From Acidimicrobiia bacterium (GTDB lineage Bacteria > Actinomycetota > Acidimicrobiia > Acidimicrobiales > Poriferisodalaceae), in contig JAJDVQ010000013.1 of the NCBI GenBank assembly GCA_022826045.1, forward strand, positions 1-64,000: a DNA stretch of 64,000 nucleotides, written 5' to 3'. Shown here one piece after another: positions 9,619 through 17,809 of this stretch. The translations under genes were made by a program, and so were the position numbers. Each line of letters begins with the position of its first letter. Position 1 is the stretch's first letter. The notes beneath the pieces were generated by a model. That model did not search any database and was not told the DNA's origin. It worked only from the letters and a program-made list of their open reading frames with translations.

Positions 9619-9846
9619 ATGAGAGCGGTCTTGGATGCCAATGTGCTCGTGTTCGTGTCTGCTGCAATCGGCTCAGGACCGCCTCATCGCATTCTCGAAT
9701 TGTGGCGCGTCGGCAGCAGCTTTGACTTGATTGCCTGCCCGCGGCTGCTCGGTGAGGTTTCCGCTGTCCTGCTCGAATGGGACGAGCAAGAACCGCCGGT
9801 AGTGACTCCAGCCGCATTCGAGGCGCTGCTTGCGAACACTCGATAG
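9619..9846 (+). pseudogene. Truncated PIN-domain toxin (VapC-like)
   Basis: 75 residues matching the first half of a PIN-domain ribonuclease toxin. MRAVLDANVLV at the start carries the first catalytic aspartate, and an acidic residue follows in GEVSAVL. PIN toxins of this kind run to about 130-140 residues, and the later part with the remaining acidic metal ligands is missing: TAG at 9844-9846 ends the frame and no frame downstream continues it before the next gene. It is probably inactive. With the antitoxin stump upstream it is a decayed toxin-antitoxin locus. Confidence 0.55.
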
Positions 9847-9901
9847 TTCACCCGCGGCGATGAATCTCATCCCGCGTGGATGCAGGCCGTCTCTGCTGCG
9901 G

Positions 9902-12202
9902 TCAATCCATCGATGTCGTCGCGTCGGTGATGGCGCGCCAGACGCGTTGCGGTGTGAGCGGCATGTCGATGTGGCGAATGCCGAAGTGCGCGACGGCGTC
10001 TATGACCGCGTTCTGGACGGCCGGCGTGCTGCCGACCGAGCCGGCTTCGCCGAGACCCTTGGCTCCCAGCGGATTGACGTGTGTCGGCGTCTCGTGCAGC
10101 ACCCGCTCGAAGAAGGGCATCTCGGCGGCCGAGACGACCGGGTAGTCGGCAAAGTTCGCGGTGAGCGGGTTGCCGTCGTCGTCGTAGACGAACTCCTCGT
10201 ACAGCGCCTGCGCCGCGCCATGCGCCAGGCCGCCGTGCACCTGTCCTTCCGCGAGCAGCGGATTGACTATGACGCCGGCGTCGTCGCAGGCCACCAGCCG
10301 CTGCAATTCGACTTCGCCCGTGTGGCGGTCGACTTCCACGACCGCAATGTGGGTGCCGAAGGGAAAGGTCGGTGATTCGGACTCGAACGTCTCCTCGGCG
10401 TGCAGCAGGCGCGGACCGCCAGCGCCATCGGTCGCCGCGAGATGTTGGGCAACAGCAGCCCAGTCCACGGAGACCGCCGGGGTGCCGACCACGTGAAATG
10501 CGCCCGAAGCGGTATCGAGCGTGACATCGGCAGGGTCAGCCTCCAGCAGCGTGGCCGCCACGGTGCGCGCCTGGTCGACCAAGGCGCCGGATGCTTCCCA
10601 GATGGACGTGCCTGCGAGCTGCACCGACCGCGAGCCGCCGGTGATCTGGCCTTGCGGGACTTCGTCGGTGTCGCCGTGAACGATGTCGATGCGATCCATC
10701 GGCACGCCGGTGCGGTCGGAGATCAGCATCGCCCACGACGTGTGATGGCCCTGGCCATAGGGCGACGACCCGGTGCGGCCCACGATCCGCCCGCCCTCAA
10801 CCAGTTCGACAGCGCCGTACTCGGAGCGCCCGAGGCCGGCAGTGCGCTCGACGTAGGTGGCGATGCCGATGCCGAGCAGCCTGTCGTCGTCGCCGGCGCG
10901 CCGGCGGGCCTGCTCTGCGCGCAGCGAGGCGTAGTCAGCGGCATCGAGCGCAGCGTCCATCCCGGCTTCGTAGGCGCCCGTGTCGTACCGCATGCCGGTC
11001 TGGGTATCGAACGGGAACCGTTCGGGCGCCAGGAAGTTCTTCCTGCGCACCTCGACGGGATCCATCCCGAGCTCCGCCGCGAACACATCGACAGCGCGCT
11101 CGATGGCCGCAGCGGCTTCCGGCCGGCCGGCGCCCCGGAACGGGCCGATGGGGGTCGTGTTGGTCAGCACCGACACGGAGCTGAAGCCGAGCGAGGCGAT
11201 GTCGTAGCAGCCGGTCAGCATCGCCCGGATGTTGCTGGGCAGCGCCGCGCCGGTGTTCCCGTATGCACCGGCGTCCTGGATCACCCGTACCTCAAACGCC
11301 GTGATGCGACCGTCGGCAGTCCCGCCGATGCGGCAGTACTGGATCTGCCCGCGTCCATGGACCAAGCCGACCATGTCGTCACTGCGGGATGGGACCCACA
11401 TCACCGGTCGACCCAGCCGATCCGACAGCCAGCCCAGCAAGGTCTCCTCGGGATGGGGGCGGGCCTTTGCGCCGAAGCTGCCGCCGACGTCGCGGGAGAA
11501 CACGCGCATCTGGTCGCGCTCGAGGCCGAGCATCTTGGCCAGCGCTGCACGCACTGGGTGGGGTCCTTGGCCGGCGTTCATGTGATGCAGGCGACCGTCG
11601 TCGGCCCAGCGGCTCGCCGCCACTCGGGGCTCCAGCGGGCACGGGGCGATGCGGTTGTTCACCGTGCGCACCTCGGCCACCACCTCGCACGAATCGAAAT
11701 CAGCCTGTCCGCCGTCCAGCGACATGCGCAGCACCACATTCGGCTCTGCCATGCCCTCGAACAGCGCAGGGGCGCTGAGCGCTGCCTCGGGATCGGCGAA
11801 CGCCGGCAGGGGCTCATAGTCGACGACGACCAGTTCGGCGGCGTCGATCGCCGCTGTTGCGGTCCCGGCTACCACCACCGCGACGGGCTCGCCCACGAAC
11901 CGGACACGATCGTCAGCCAGCATGGGCCGCACGATGGCGGCATCGAACGCCGGGCTGGGGGCCGGGTACGGAGGGAGGTCCATATCGGCCGCGGTGACCA
12001 CGTCGATGACTCCGCGAGCTCGACGGGCCTCGCTGACGTCGAGCCCGGCGATCTCAGCGTGCGCGACCGTGGATGTCACGTAGCACGCATGCGCGACACC
12101 GTCCCACGCGGCATCCGCTGCGACGTTGGCAACGAATTGCCCCTGGCCGCGCAGCAGCGGCTCGTCCTCGCGCCGGACGACCGATGTTCCTCGTAGTGCC
12201 AT
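9902..12202 (-). CDS. Xanthine dehydrogenase-family molybdopterin-binding subunit
   Basis: 766-residue large subunit of the molybdenum hydroxylase family (xanthine dehydrogenase, aldehyde oxidase, CO dehydrogenase CoxL). It begins RGTSVVRREDEPLLRGQGQF and carries GGSFGAKA, GPFRGAGRPE, GQGHHTSW and the C-terminal KGLGEAGSV, whose glutamate is the usual catalytic base. GPFRGAGR resembles the form II (CoxL-like) signature, not the AYRCSFR of true CO dehydrogenase, so the substrate is probably an aldehyde, heterocycle or thioester. Medium FAD and small Fe-S subunits are not adjacent. The ATG at 12202 is 50 bases downstream of paaC, suggesting the same transcript. Confidence 0.85.
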   Translation of the reverse strand: MALRGTSVVRREDEPLLRGQGQFVANVAADAAWDGVAHACYVTSTVAHAEIAGLDVSEARRARGVIDVVTAADMDLPPYPAPSPAFDAAIVRPMLADDRVRFVGEPVAVVVAGTATAAIDAAELVVVDYEPLPAFADPEAALSAPALFEGMAEPNVVLRMSLDGGQADFDSCEVVAEVRTVNNRIAPCPLEPRVAASRWADDGRLHHMNAGQGPHPVRAALAKMLGLERDQMRVFSRDVGGSFGAKARPHPEETLLGWLSDRLGRPVMWVPSRSDDMVGLVHGRGQIQYCRIGGTADGRITAFEVRVIQDAGAYGNTGAALPSNIRAMLTGCYDIASLGFSSVSVLTNTTPIGPFRGAGRPEAAAAIERAVDVFAAELGMDPVEVRRKNFLAPERFPFDTQTGMRYDTGAYEAGMDAALDAADYASLRAEQARRRAGDDDRLLGIGIATYVERTAGLGRSEYGAVELVEGGRIVGRTGSSPYGQGHHTSWAMLISDRTGVPMDRIDIVHGDTDEVPQGQITGGSRSVQLAGTSIWEASGALVDQARTVAATLLEADPADVTLDTASGAFHVVGTPAVSVDWAAVAQHLAATDGAGGPRLLHAEETFESESPTFPFGTHIAVVEVDRHTGEVELQRLVACDDAGVIVNPLLAEGQVHGGLAHGAAQALYEEFVYDDDGNPLTANFADYPVVSAAEMPFFERVLHETPTHVNPLGAKGLGEAGSVGSTPAVQNAVIDAVAHFGIRHIDMPLTPQRVWRAITDATTSMD

Positions 12203-12252
12203 GCGTCGACCCCTGCCTCGCCGTTCGGCCGACGGCGATTGTGGCAGAGGCG

Positions 12253-13065
12253 CTACCAGCGCGCTGAGGGATCGATCGACAGCACCTCGACCATCTCGGC
12301 GTGCAGCGCCGCGAAATGCGGCGAGCGCCGGCCGGCTCGGCCGCCCAGCGGCGCCGCCTCCGGGTCGGCGACGGCCCACTGCGGCTGGTACCCAGCCGGT
12401 GCAAGCGCTTCACCGACGATGTCCTGCCATTGGGCGCGTTGATTGCCGAGCTCGCAGGCCATGACACCTGCCGCAACGAGCGCCTCGTCCGAGCACCCCG
12501 ATGGGGCGTCGAAGAGCCCGCACGCCATCGGCGCGAGCTGATCGAACAAGGGCAGCAGGTGTGCGATGCCCGCGTCGGTCCGCAGCAGCCGGTCGAGCAG
12601 TCCGGTGGCGTGGCGCAGGTGCGACCGTTCCTCGGCGAGTGCGCGTCGTGCGACCGCTCCCAGCGACTCCCACGACGAGTCCGCCAGCGCTCCCCATCGC
12701 ACCGACTCCGCCGTGTCATACAAGAAGTGGCGCACCAGCGTCTCGGCCCAGTCATGGCAGGGCAGCTCGGTGATGTGAGCGCAGAGGTATTCGTACGGTT
12801 CGCGCCCGTACGCCATCGCGTCGATGTCGTCGCCCAGCAGCCCGTACAGCGCGCGGGCGTGGCCCAGCTCGTCCTGGCTGATCGACGTGAGCGCCAAGTC
12901 TTCCTCCAGGAACGGCCCCACAGCGATCCACCACCCCAGGTTCTGCCCGATGCACAGCTCGTCGTCGGCGAGCGCCAGCACGAGGTCGCGGGCACCCGGG
13001 ACGTCCGCAGGATCGCCGGTCGGTTCGATTGCGGTGACGCGTTCGGGTTCACCCATGTCGTTCAT
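12253..13065 (-). CDS. paaC: Phenylacetyl-CoA epoxidase subunit PaaC
   Basis: 270-residue ferritin-like subunit of the 1,2-phenylacetyl-CoA epoxidase complex, which pairs with the catalytic PaaA subunit to oxidise the CoA-activated aromatic ring. It shows the helical pattern DELGHARALYG and EERSHLRHATGLLDRLL. In known systems PaaC is structural rather than catalytic. The ATG at 13065 overlaps the paaB stop by four bases (ATGA), so the two are translationally coupled; longer upstream frames are antisense and composition artefacts. The C-terminus ends SIDPSARW. Confidence 0.88.
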   Translation of the reverse strand: MNDMGEPERVTAIEPTGDPADVPGARDLVLALADDELCIGQNLGWWIAVGPFLEEDLALTSISQDELGHARALYGLLGDDIDAMAYGREPYEYLCAHITELPCHDWAETLVRHFLYDTAESVRWGALADSSWESLGAVARRALAEERSHLRHATGLLDRLLRTDAGIAHLLPLFDQLAPMACGLFDAPSGCSDEALVAAGVMACELGNQRAQWQDIVGEALAPAGYQPQWAVADPEAAPLGGRAGRRSPHFAALHAEMVEVLSIDPSARW

Positions 13066-13334
13066 GCCGGCTCGGCATTGCCGACCTGGCGCAGGTCTCG
13101 CAGGAACGTGCCGTCGTTGTGACGGTGGGCACGATCGGCCATCTGCAGTTCGGTGGGATCGGCGACCAGCAGGTCCTCGCGGGCCACGACCCACATCTGC
13201 TCCCCCTCGGACCTACGTGCGTAGCAGTCGCGGGCGAAGCTCAGCGCCAAGTCGTCGTCGGGCGCTTCGAGTGCGCCGACATGGGCGAAGGGGTCCTTGC
13301 CCGCACGCTTGAGGAACACCTCGTAGGTCTTCAT
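13062..13334 (-). CDS. paaB: Phenylacetyl-CoA epoxidase subunit PaaB
   Basis: 90-residue protein with the full length and motifs of PaaB, the small bridging subunit of the phenylacetyl-CoA epoxidase: MKTYEVFLKRAGKDPFAHVG at the start, then ALSFARDCYARR and MWVVAREDL. The start at 13334 overlaps the paaD stop by four bases and the stop overlaps the paaC start by four, placing it inside a tightly coupled operon. It lies third here, after paaD, instead of directly after paaA as in the E. coli paaABCDE order. Confidence 0.9.
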   Translation of the reverse strand: MKTYEVFLKRAGKDPFAHVGALEAPDDDLALSFARDCYARRSEGEQMWVVAREDLLVADPTELQMADRAHRHNDGTFLRDLRQVGNAEPA

Positions 13335-13897
13335 GCGGGCACCGGGCTGGATTGCGCCGCCCCCATGGCGGCCGGACTTGATTGCGCCGCCCCCGTGGCG
13401 GCCGGGAACTCGACGCGGCCGACCACCTCGACGGGATTGCGGCACTGCGGGCACCACTCGACGCTGCGGCATGGCGTCGGCCCGAAGTCCGAACGGTGCT
13501 CCAGGGCAGTGCCGCCGCAGATGGGGCAGCTCGCATTCGCAGACCGGCGTCGCACAGCCACCGAATATTCACGAGCCAGAAAGTCCACTGCGGATGGCGC
13601 GATCCGGTCCGGAGTCCACACGGGGCTGTCAACGAAGGCCACCTCGATCGAGATGTCGGCACCGGCACAGGCTGCTCGCGCAGCATCGGTCGCGTCCCGA
13701 GCGATGACATCCAGCGCCGGGCAGCCGAGCATGGTCGGCACGAGCTCGATCCGCACGGTCGAGCCGCCGTCGGTGCTGCTGACACGTTCGAGGATCCCCA
13801 GCTCCGCGATGGTCACCTCGGGGTACTCCGGGTCGCACACCTGCGACACGGATCGGCGGACAGCCGCGACGACAGCAGCGGGAACCGCTCGGCTCAT
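13331..13897 (-). CDS. paaD: Phenylacetate oxygenase assembly protein PaaD
   Basis: 188-residue PaaD/PaaJ-type protein, thought to help iron-sulfur or di-iron assembly of the epoxidase. The N-terminal half is a MIP18/DUF59 domain (VCDPEYPEVTIAELGIL, PTMLGCPALDVI). The C-terminal half holds a zinc-ribbon-like Cys set, CPIC then CRSVEWCPQC. The last 26 residues are an alanine-rich tail made of two ten-residue repeats (PAATGAAQSS, PAAMGAAQSS) encoded by a 30-bp tandem duplication just before the stop. It overlaps paaA and paaB by four bases on either side. Confidence 0.87.
   Translation of the reverse strand: MSRAVPAAVVAAVRRSVSQVCDPEYPEVTIAELGILERVSSTDGGSTVRIELVPTMLGCPALDVIARDATDAARAACAGADISIEVAFVDSPVWTPDRIAPSAVDFLAREYSVAVRRRSANASCPICGGTALEHRSDFGPTPCRSVEWCPQCRNPVEVVGRVEFPAATGAAQSSPAAMGAAQSSPVPA
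13351..13405 (-). repeat. 30-bp tandem duplication at the 3' end of paaD
   Basis: Two copies of a 30-bp unit, 13351-13380 and 13381-13405 (second incomplete), differing at one base within the shared 25 bp (CCCCATGGCG versus CCCCGTGGCG). The unit is a multiple of three, so it lengthens PaaD by ten residues and keeps the frame and the overlap with paaB. It looks like recent slippage in a tolerant C-terminal tail. Confidence 0.75.
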
Positions 13898-14814
13898 GCG
13901 GGCACCGCAGCTGCCTCGTCCAGCGCTTCGCGCACCCACGAGGCGCCATCCCAGGCGTTGCGGGCGTCACGCAGGCGACGCTCGCTGTCGGGCCCCCGAC
14001 CGGCAATCGCCGCTTTCAGCGCATCCCAGTCGATCTCCCCGCTCACCCAGCGCCCCGTGTCGGGATCCTGGCGAAGGTCCGGATCGGGGACGGTGAACCC
14101 GGCCGCCTGCAGTTGGGGCACCATCTTCTGCACGAACCGATCCCGCAGATCCTCGTTGCGCTCAGACTTGATGTGCCAGCGCAGCAGCACGTCGTCGGGC
14201 CTCGTGTCGGGGCCGAAGAGCTGCACCGACGGCCACCACCAGCGGTCGATGCCTTCTTGCATCATGTCGTGCTGCTGGGCGGTGCCCTTGGCCATCTTCA
14301 GCAACAGCTCCTCGCCGTTGCGCATGTGAAAGCCCTCCTCGGCGATGATCCGCCGCAGGATGCGCTTGTAGGGGCCGTAGCTGCAGTTCTTGAACACCGC
14401 CTGCTGGCTGGCGAGCGCGGCCGCGTCCACCAAGTACGCGATCGCGATCTGGTCGCCCCACGAATGGGCCCGGTAGTGGAACACGTTGTGGAACGTGGTG
14501 CGACCGGCCAGCAGATCGGCCGTCATCTCGTCACGGGTCTTCACGCCCATATCGGCTGCCACCATGTACAGCAGGTGCGCGTGGCCGACCTCATCCTGGG
14601 TCTTGGCCAGGGCCGTCAGCTTGTTCGTCAGCCCCGGAGCCTTCGCGATCCAGTCGCGCTCGGTCAGCCCGCCCATGTACTCGCTGTTGGCATGCAGCTC
14701 GATGAACCGGAACACGGCTTGACGGTATGGGTCAGGCATGTCGTCGCCGGGCTCGACCAGCCCGCCGCCATCCAGAAAGGCCTCGAAGTCCTCCATGGAG
14801 TCCCAGCGGCGCAT
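13894..14814 (-). CDS. paaA: Phenylacetyl-CoA epoxidase catalytic subunit PaaA
   Basis: 306-residue catalytic alpha subunit of the phenylacetyl-CoA 1,2-epoxidase, a bacterial multicomponent di-iron enzyme. Ferritin-like iron ligands are in DEVGHAHLLY and in EEGFHMRNGEELL, and RWWWPSVQLFGPD is a characteristic PaaA segment. The ATG at 14814 is preceded on the minus strand by AGGGAGG with five bases of spacing; the GTG at 14820 lies too close to that site. It is the first gene of paaA-paaD-paaB-paaC. The flavin/ferredoxin reductase PaaE is not in this operon or the window. Confidence 0.92.
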   Translation of the reverse strand: MRRWDSMEDFEAFLDGGGLVEPGDDMPDPYRQAVFRFIELHANSEYMGGLTERDWIAKAPGLTNKLTALAKTQDEVGHAHLLYMVAADMGVKTRDEMTADLLAGRTTFHNVFHYRAHSWGDQIAIAYLVDAAALASQQAVFKNCSYGPYKRILRRIIAEEGFHMRNGEELLLKMAKGTAQQHDMMQEGIDRWWWPSVQLFGPDTRPDDVLLRWHIKSERNEDLRDRFVQKMVPQLQAAGFTVPDPDLRQDPDTGRWVSGEIDWDALKAAIAGRGPDSERRLRDARNAWDGASWVREALDEAAAVPA

Positions 14815-14958
14815 AGGCACCTCCCTGTCAGAGGGACGATCCGAATGCTACGCCTGCGCTGTGCAGGGTTGACCATGTTGGTGCCGACAACGGCCATCGC
14901 GGCACTCGGTGATCAGCCGTGCAAGGCGCAGTGACATGACCTGCGCGTCAGCGAACGG

Positions 14959-15738
14959 TCAGATCATGGAGACCGCGCGGCTGAGCAGGGCGAAGAGCGG
15001 CTCTTTGGTGACTTCGAGCGCGGCTGACACCTCTTCGTGGGAGATCTCGCCGTCGAACATGCCGGCTGCCATGTTCGCCACGACCGCGATCCCCGCGTAG
15101 GGGATGCCGGCCTCGCGGGCCAACGCCACCTCGGGGTAGCCAGTCATGCCGACGACGCTGCCGCCCATCTGTGCGTACATGCGGATCTCTGCCGGCGTCT
15201 CAAAGCGGGGCCCGTCAGTGCAGACATAGGTCGCCCGCTGTGCGATGTCGATGTGCTCCGCATCGGCGGCCGCCGCCAGCACGGCGCGCAGCTTCGGGTC
15301 GTAGGGAGTCGTCATGTCGGTGTGGATCACCTGACCGGGCTGGTCGAAGAAGGTGGCGGCGCGGCCTGTGGTGAACTCCAGGTAGTCGTCGAGCAGCAGG
15401 AACGAGCCCGTGCCCCGCTCGGGCACCATCGAGCCCACGACGCTCACCGCCAGGATGGCCGTGGCGCCCAAGTCACGCAGCGCGGCGATGTTCGCCCGGT
15501 AGTTGATCGCCGAGGGCGGGATCGAGTGGTCGCCCCCGTGGCGTGGCACAAACGCGATGCGCCGGTCATGCCAGCGCCCGGTCATCGCGTGAGCCGAGCC
15601 CCAGCCGGTCTGCACCTCATGGTGCTCTGCTTCGCTCAGTCCGGGCAGCTCGTAGAAACCCGTCCCGGCGATGATCCCCACCGGGGGACGCTCGGCGCCT
15701 GCGCCGACGGCCTGGCCGACCTCGCTCGCCTCGCTCAT
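14959..15738 (-). CDS. mtnP: S-methyl-5'-thioadenosine phosphorylase
   Basis: 259-residue purine nucleoside phosphorylase-fold enzyme that cleaves methylthioadenosine with phosphate to adenine and methylthioribose-1-phosphate. Family motifs are GIIAGTGFYELPG, the phosphate-binding PRHGGDHSIPPSAINYRAN, and TDGPRFETPAEIRMY with GMTGYPEVALAREA. A close homologue could be a hypoxanthine- or inosine-preferring phosphorylase, so specificity is not certain. I chose the ATG at 15738 (MSEASEVG); it is just downstream of the deaminase stop at 15744, so the two genes form an operon for methylthioadenosine salvage. Confidence 0.85.
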   Translation of the reverse strand: MSEASEVGQAVGAGAERPPVGIIAGTGFYELPGLSEAEHHEVQTGWGSAHAMTGRWHDRRIAFVPRHGGDHSIPPSAINYRANIAALRDLGATAILAVSVVGSMVPERGTGSFLLLDDYLEFTTGRAATFFDQPGQVIHTDMTTPYDPKLRAVLAAAADAEHIDIAQRATYVCTDGPRFETPAEIRMYAQMGGSVVGMTGYPEVALAREAGIPYAGIAVVANMAAGMFDGEISHEEVSAALEVTKEPLFALLSRAVSMI

Positions 15739-15743
15739 CCCAC

Positions 15744-17087
15744 TCACGTCCCCGATTCCTGCGCCAGTCGTTGCGCTCGATGCTGCACTTCGTAGCGGGC
15801 CCTCGCCTCGTCCACGGTGAGGCAGACCCGGCCGGCGACGACCCGCTCGCCCCCGACCCACACGTCGGTGACGTGGCGGCTGCCGCCGGACCACGCCACA
15901 TGGGCGATCAACTCCTGCGGGGAGGTGACGGGGACGAACGCGACATCGTCGATGTCGAGCCGGATCATGTCCGCCCAGCTGCCTGGTTGCAGCACGCCGA
16001 CGTCGAGGCCGAGCGCCTCGCCGCCGCTGCGAGTGGCCATCGAGATGACCTGCTGCGCGCTCATCACGGTGGGATCGAGCGCAGTCACCCGGGCCAGCAG
16101 CGAGGCAATCTTGATCTCCTCCCACAAGTCGAGGTCGTCGTTCGAAGCGGGACCGTCGGTCGCCAGCGAGACCGTGATGCCACGCTCAATCATCTCAGAC
16201 ACCCGCGCCGCGCCCGAGCCCAGCTTCATGTTGCTGACCGGGCAGTGCGCCACTGCCACGCCCGTCGAGGCGTAGATGTCGAGGTCGGCATCGTCGAGCC
16301 AGACGCTGTGCGCAGCCAGCACCCTGCCCTCCAGCGCTCCGGCGTCAGCCAGGAGTCTGGGCACGCTGGCGCCGCCGTGCTTGTCGGCCAGCGCGTCGCC
16401 CTCATCGGCGGTCTCGGCGACGTGAATGTGCAGCAGCGCATCCCGCTCGCGAGCGGCGGCGGCTATCTCCGCGCACGGTCCCACGCCGAGGTCGTACGCC
16501 GAGTGCGGCGCGAACCCGATCGTGACGAGGCCCGCCCGGTCGTTCTGCTCGTCGTGCACCCGGGCGATCTCGGCAATGCGTTCATCAACGCCGCCGCTGT
16601 CGTCGAGGTGCGCCGCCGACAGCACGCCGGGGCACATGACCTGCCGGATGCCGGCCTGACGCCCCGCATCGATCACCTCGTTCTCGAAGGCGTACATCTC
16701 GCATGTGGTCGTCACGCCCGAGCGCAGCATCTCGACCGAGCCGAGCGTCATCCCCCACCACACATCGGAGGGGCTCAGGCGGCCCTCACGCGGCCACATC
16801 ACCTCGGTGAGCCACGCCATCAGCGGCAGCCCATCGCCCGCGCCGCGCACGAGGGTCATCGGCGTGTGCGCGTGCGCATTCACGAGCCCTGGCATCAGCA
16901 GACCGCCCAGGTCGATCACCGGTGCATCCGTTGCAGGCGCATCCCCTGCGGCGCCTACCCAGGCAATCCGCCCGTCGGCCCCCACATCGACGGCACCCCG
17001 GTCGAATACGGCGAACGTCTCATCGCAGGTCAGCACTGCATCAGCCAAGAAACGGGTGCCGTCCGCGCCAAGTGAAGGATTCGCCAC
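15744..17087 (-). CDS. mtaD: Amidohydrolase, MTA/SAH deaminase type
   Basis: 447-residue metal-dependent amidohydrolase of the methylthioadenosine/S-adenosylhomocysteine deaminase family. The metal ligands are visible in order: LVNAHAHTPMTLVRGAGDG, HIHVAET, AAHSVWL and SLATDGPASNDDLDLWEE. The LMPGLVNAHAH start of the barrel and the WLTEVMWP segment are typical of this subfamily. Its tight coupling with an MTA phosphorylase supports an MTA or SAH substrate; other 8-oxoguanine- or triazine-type deaminases share the fold. The start is a GTG at 17087. The plus-strand neighbour is divergent. Confidence 0.83.
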   Translation of the reverse strand: MANPSLGADGTRFLADAVLTCDETFAVFDRGAVDVGADGRIAWVGAAGDAPATDAPVIDLGGLLMPGLVNAHAHTPMTLVRGAGDGLPLMAWLTEVMWPREGRLSPSDVWWGMTLGSVEMLRSGVTTTCEMYAFENEVIDAGRQAGIRQVMCPGVLSAAHLDDSGGVDERIAEIARVHDEQNDRAGLVTIGFAPHSAYDLGVGPCAEIAAAARERDALLHIHVAETADEGDALADKHGGASVPRLLADAGALEGRVLAAHSVWLDDADLDIYASTGVAVAHCPVSNMKLGSGAARVSEMIERGITVSLATDGPASNDDLDLWEEIKIASLLARVTALDPTVMSAQQVISMATRSGGEALGLDVGVLQPGSWADMIRLDIDDVAFVPVTSPQELIAHVAWSGGSRHVTDVWVGGERVVAGRVCLTVDEARARYEVQHRAQRLAQESGT

Positions 17088-17185
17088 GGCCTCATCTTCG
17101 CACCGGTCAGCTGCCAGCGGTCAACGCGTGGGCCCATGTCACAATCTGCGGCCGTGAAACTGTTCCTGCATCGGACTGGAGCCGC

Positions 17186-17761
17186 GTGACTGCCGGCGAG
17201 CGTTGGGACGCGAAGTACGCCGTTTGGCAGGAGCCCGGAGCGCCCTCGGAGTTCGTGACAGGGTGCGCTGAGCTGGCAGGCGGCTGCCCGACGGCGGTGG
17301 ATCTCGCCGGCGGCGCGGGGGGCACAGCACTCTGGCTGGCCCAGCAGGGCATCGACACGACGCTCGTGGACGTCTCGGGGCGGGCGCTGGAAATCGCGCG
17401 CGACGCCGCAATCGAGCGCGGCCTGCGACTGCGCACACTGCAGGCCGATCTGGAATCCGATCTGCTGCCGACCCTCGACGAACTCGGCGGCGCCGACGGA
17501 TGGCATGCGGCGGTGTGCACAAATTTCCTGCACCGGCCGCTGCTCGGCGCTCTCGACGGACTGCTCGTGCCCGGCGGCATCGCGCTTGTGCTGATCGCCA
17601 CGGTCGACAACCTGCTGCGCAACGCACGTCCCGGCCGTCCCTTCCTTGTCGAGCGTGGCGAACTGCCCGAGCTGTGCACCGGGCTGGAACCAGTGAGCTT
17701 CGAAGAGGGCTGGTTCGGCCAACGTCACGAGGCGCGCCTCGTCGCCCGGCGCCCCCGCTGA
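17186..17761 (+). CDS. Class I SAM-dependent methyltransferase
   Basis: 191-residue methyltransferase with a compact Rossmann-like domain. The start GERWDAKYAVW and motif I VDLAGGAGGTALWLAQ bind S-adenosylmethionine; motif II-like TLVDVSGRALEIARD follows, and late strands include ALVLIATVDN. It resembles the tellurite-resistance/thiopurine type that begins WDxxY, but the substrate is unknown. The GTG at 17186 best fits domain length. A short frame from an ATG at 17134 ends in TGA overlapping this GTG, which might couple translation. It is divergent from the MTA deaminase gene. Confidence 0.75.
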   Translation: MTAGERWDAKYAVWQEPGAPSEFVTGCAELAGGCPTAVDLAGGAGGTALWLAQQGIDTTLVDVSGRALEIARDAAIERGLRLRTLQADLESDLLPTLDELGGADGWHAAVCTNFLHRPLLGALDGLLVPGGIALVLIATVDNLLRNARPGRPFLVERGELPELCTGLEPVSFEEGWFGQRHEARLVARRPR

Positions 17762-17809
17762 GGCGCGCCCGTGTGCGTGCCAGGCAGACGGAGGTCTGGC
17801 TCGGCGGCG

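Noticed and set aside
10400..12196. 598-codon open frame on the plus strand
   Set aside because: It is antisense to the molybdenum hydroxylase gene; its product is Arg/His/Gly-rich without recognisable motifs, as expected opposite a GC-rich gene.
9902..12202. Possible CO dehydrogenase large subunit (CoxL form I)
   Set aside because: The AYRCSFR active-site signature is absent; GPFRGAGR is present instead, and CoxS and CoxM are not adjacent.
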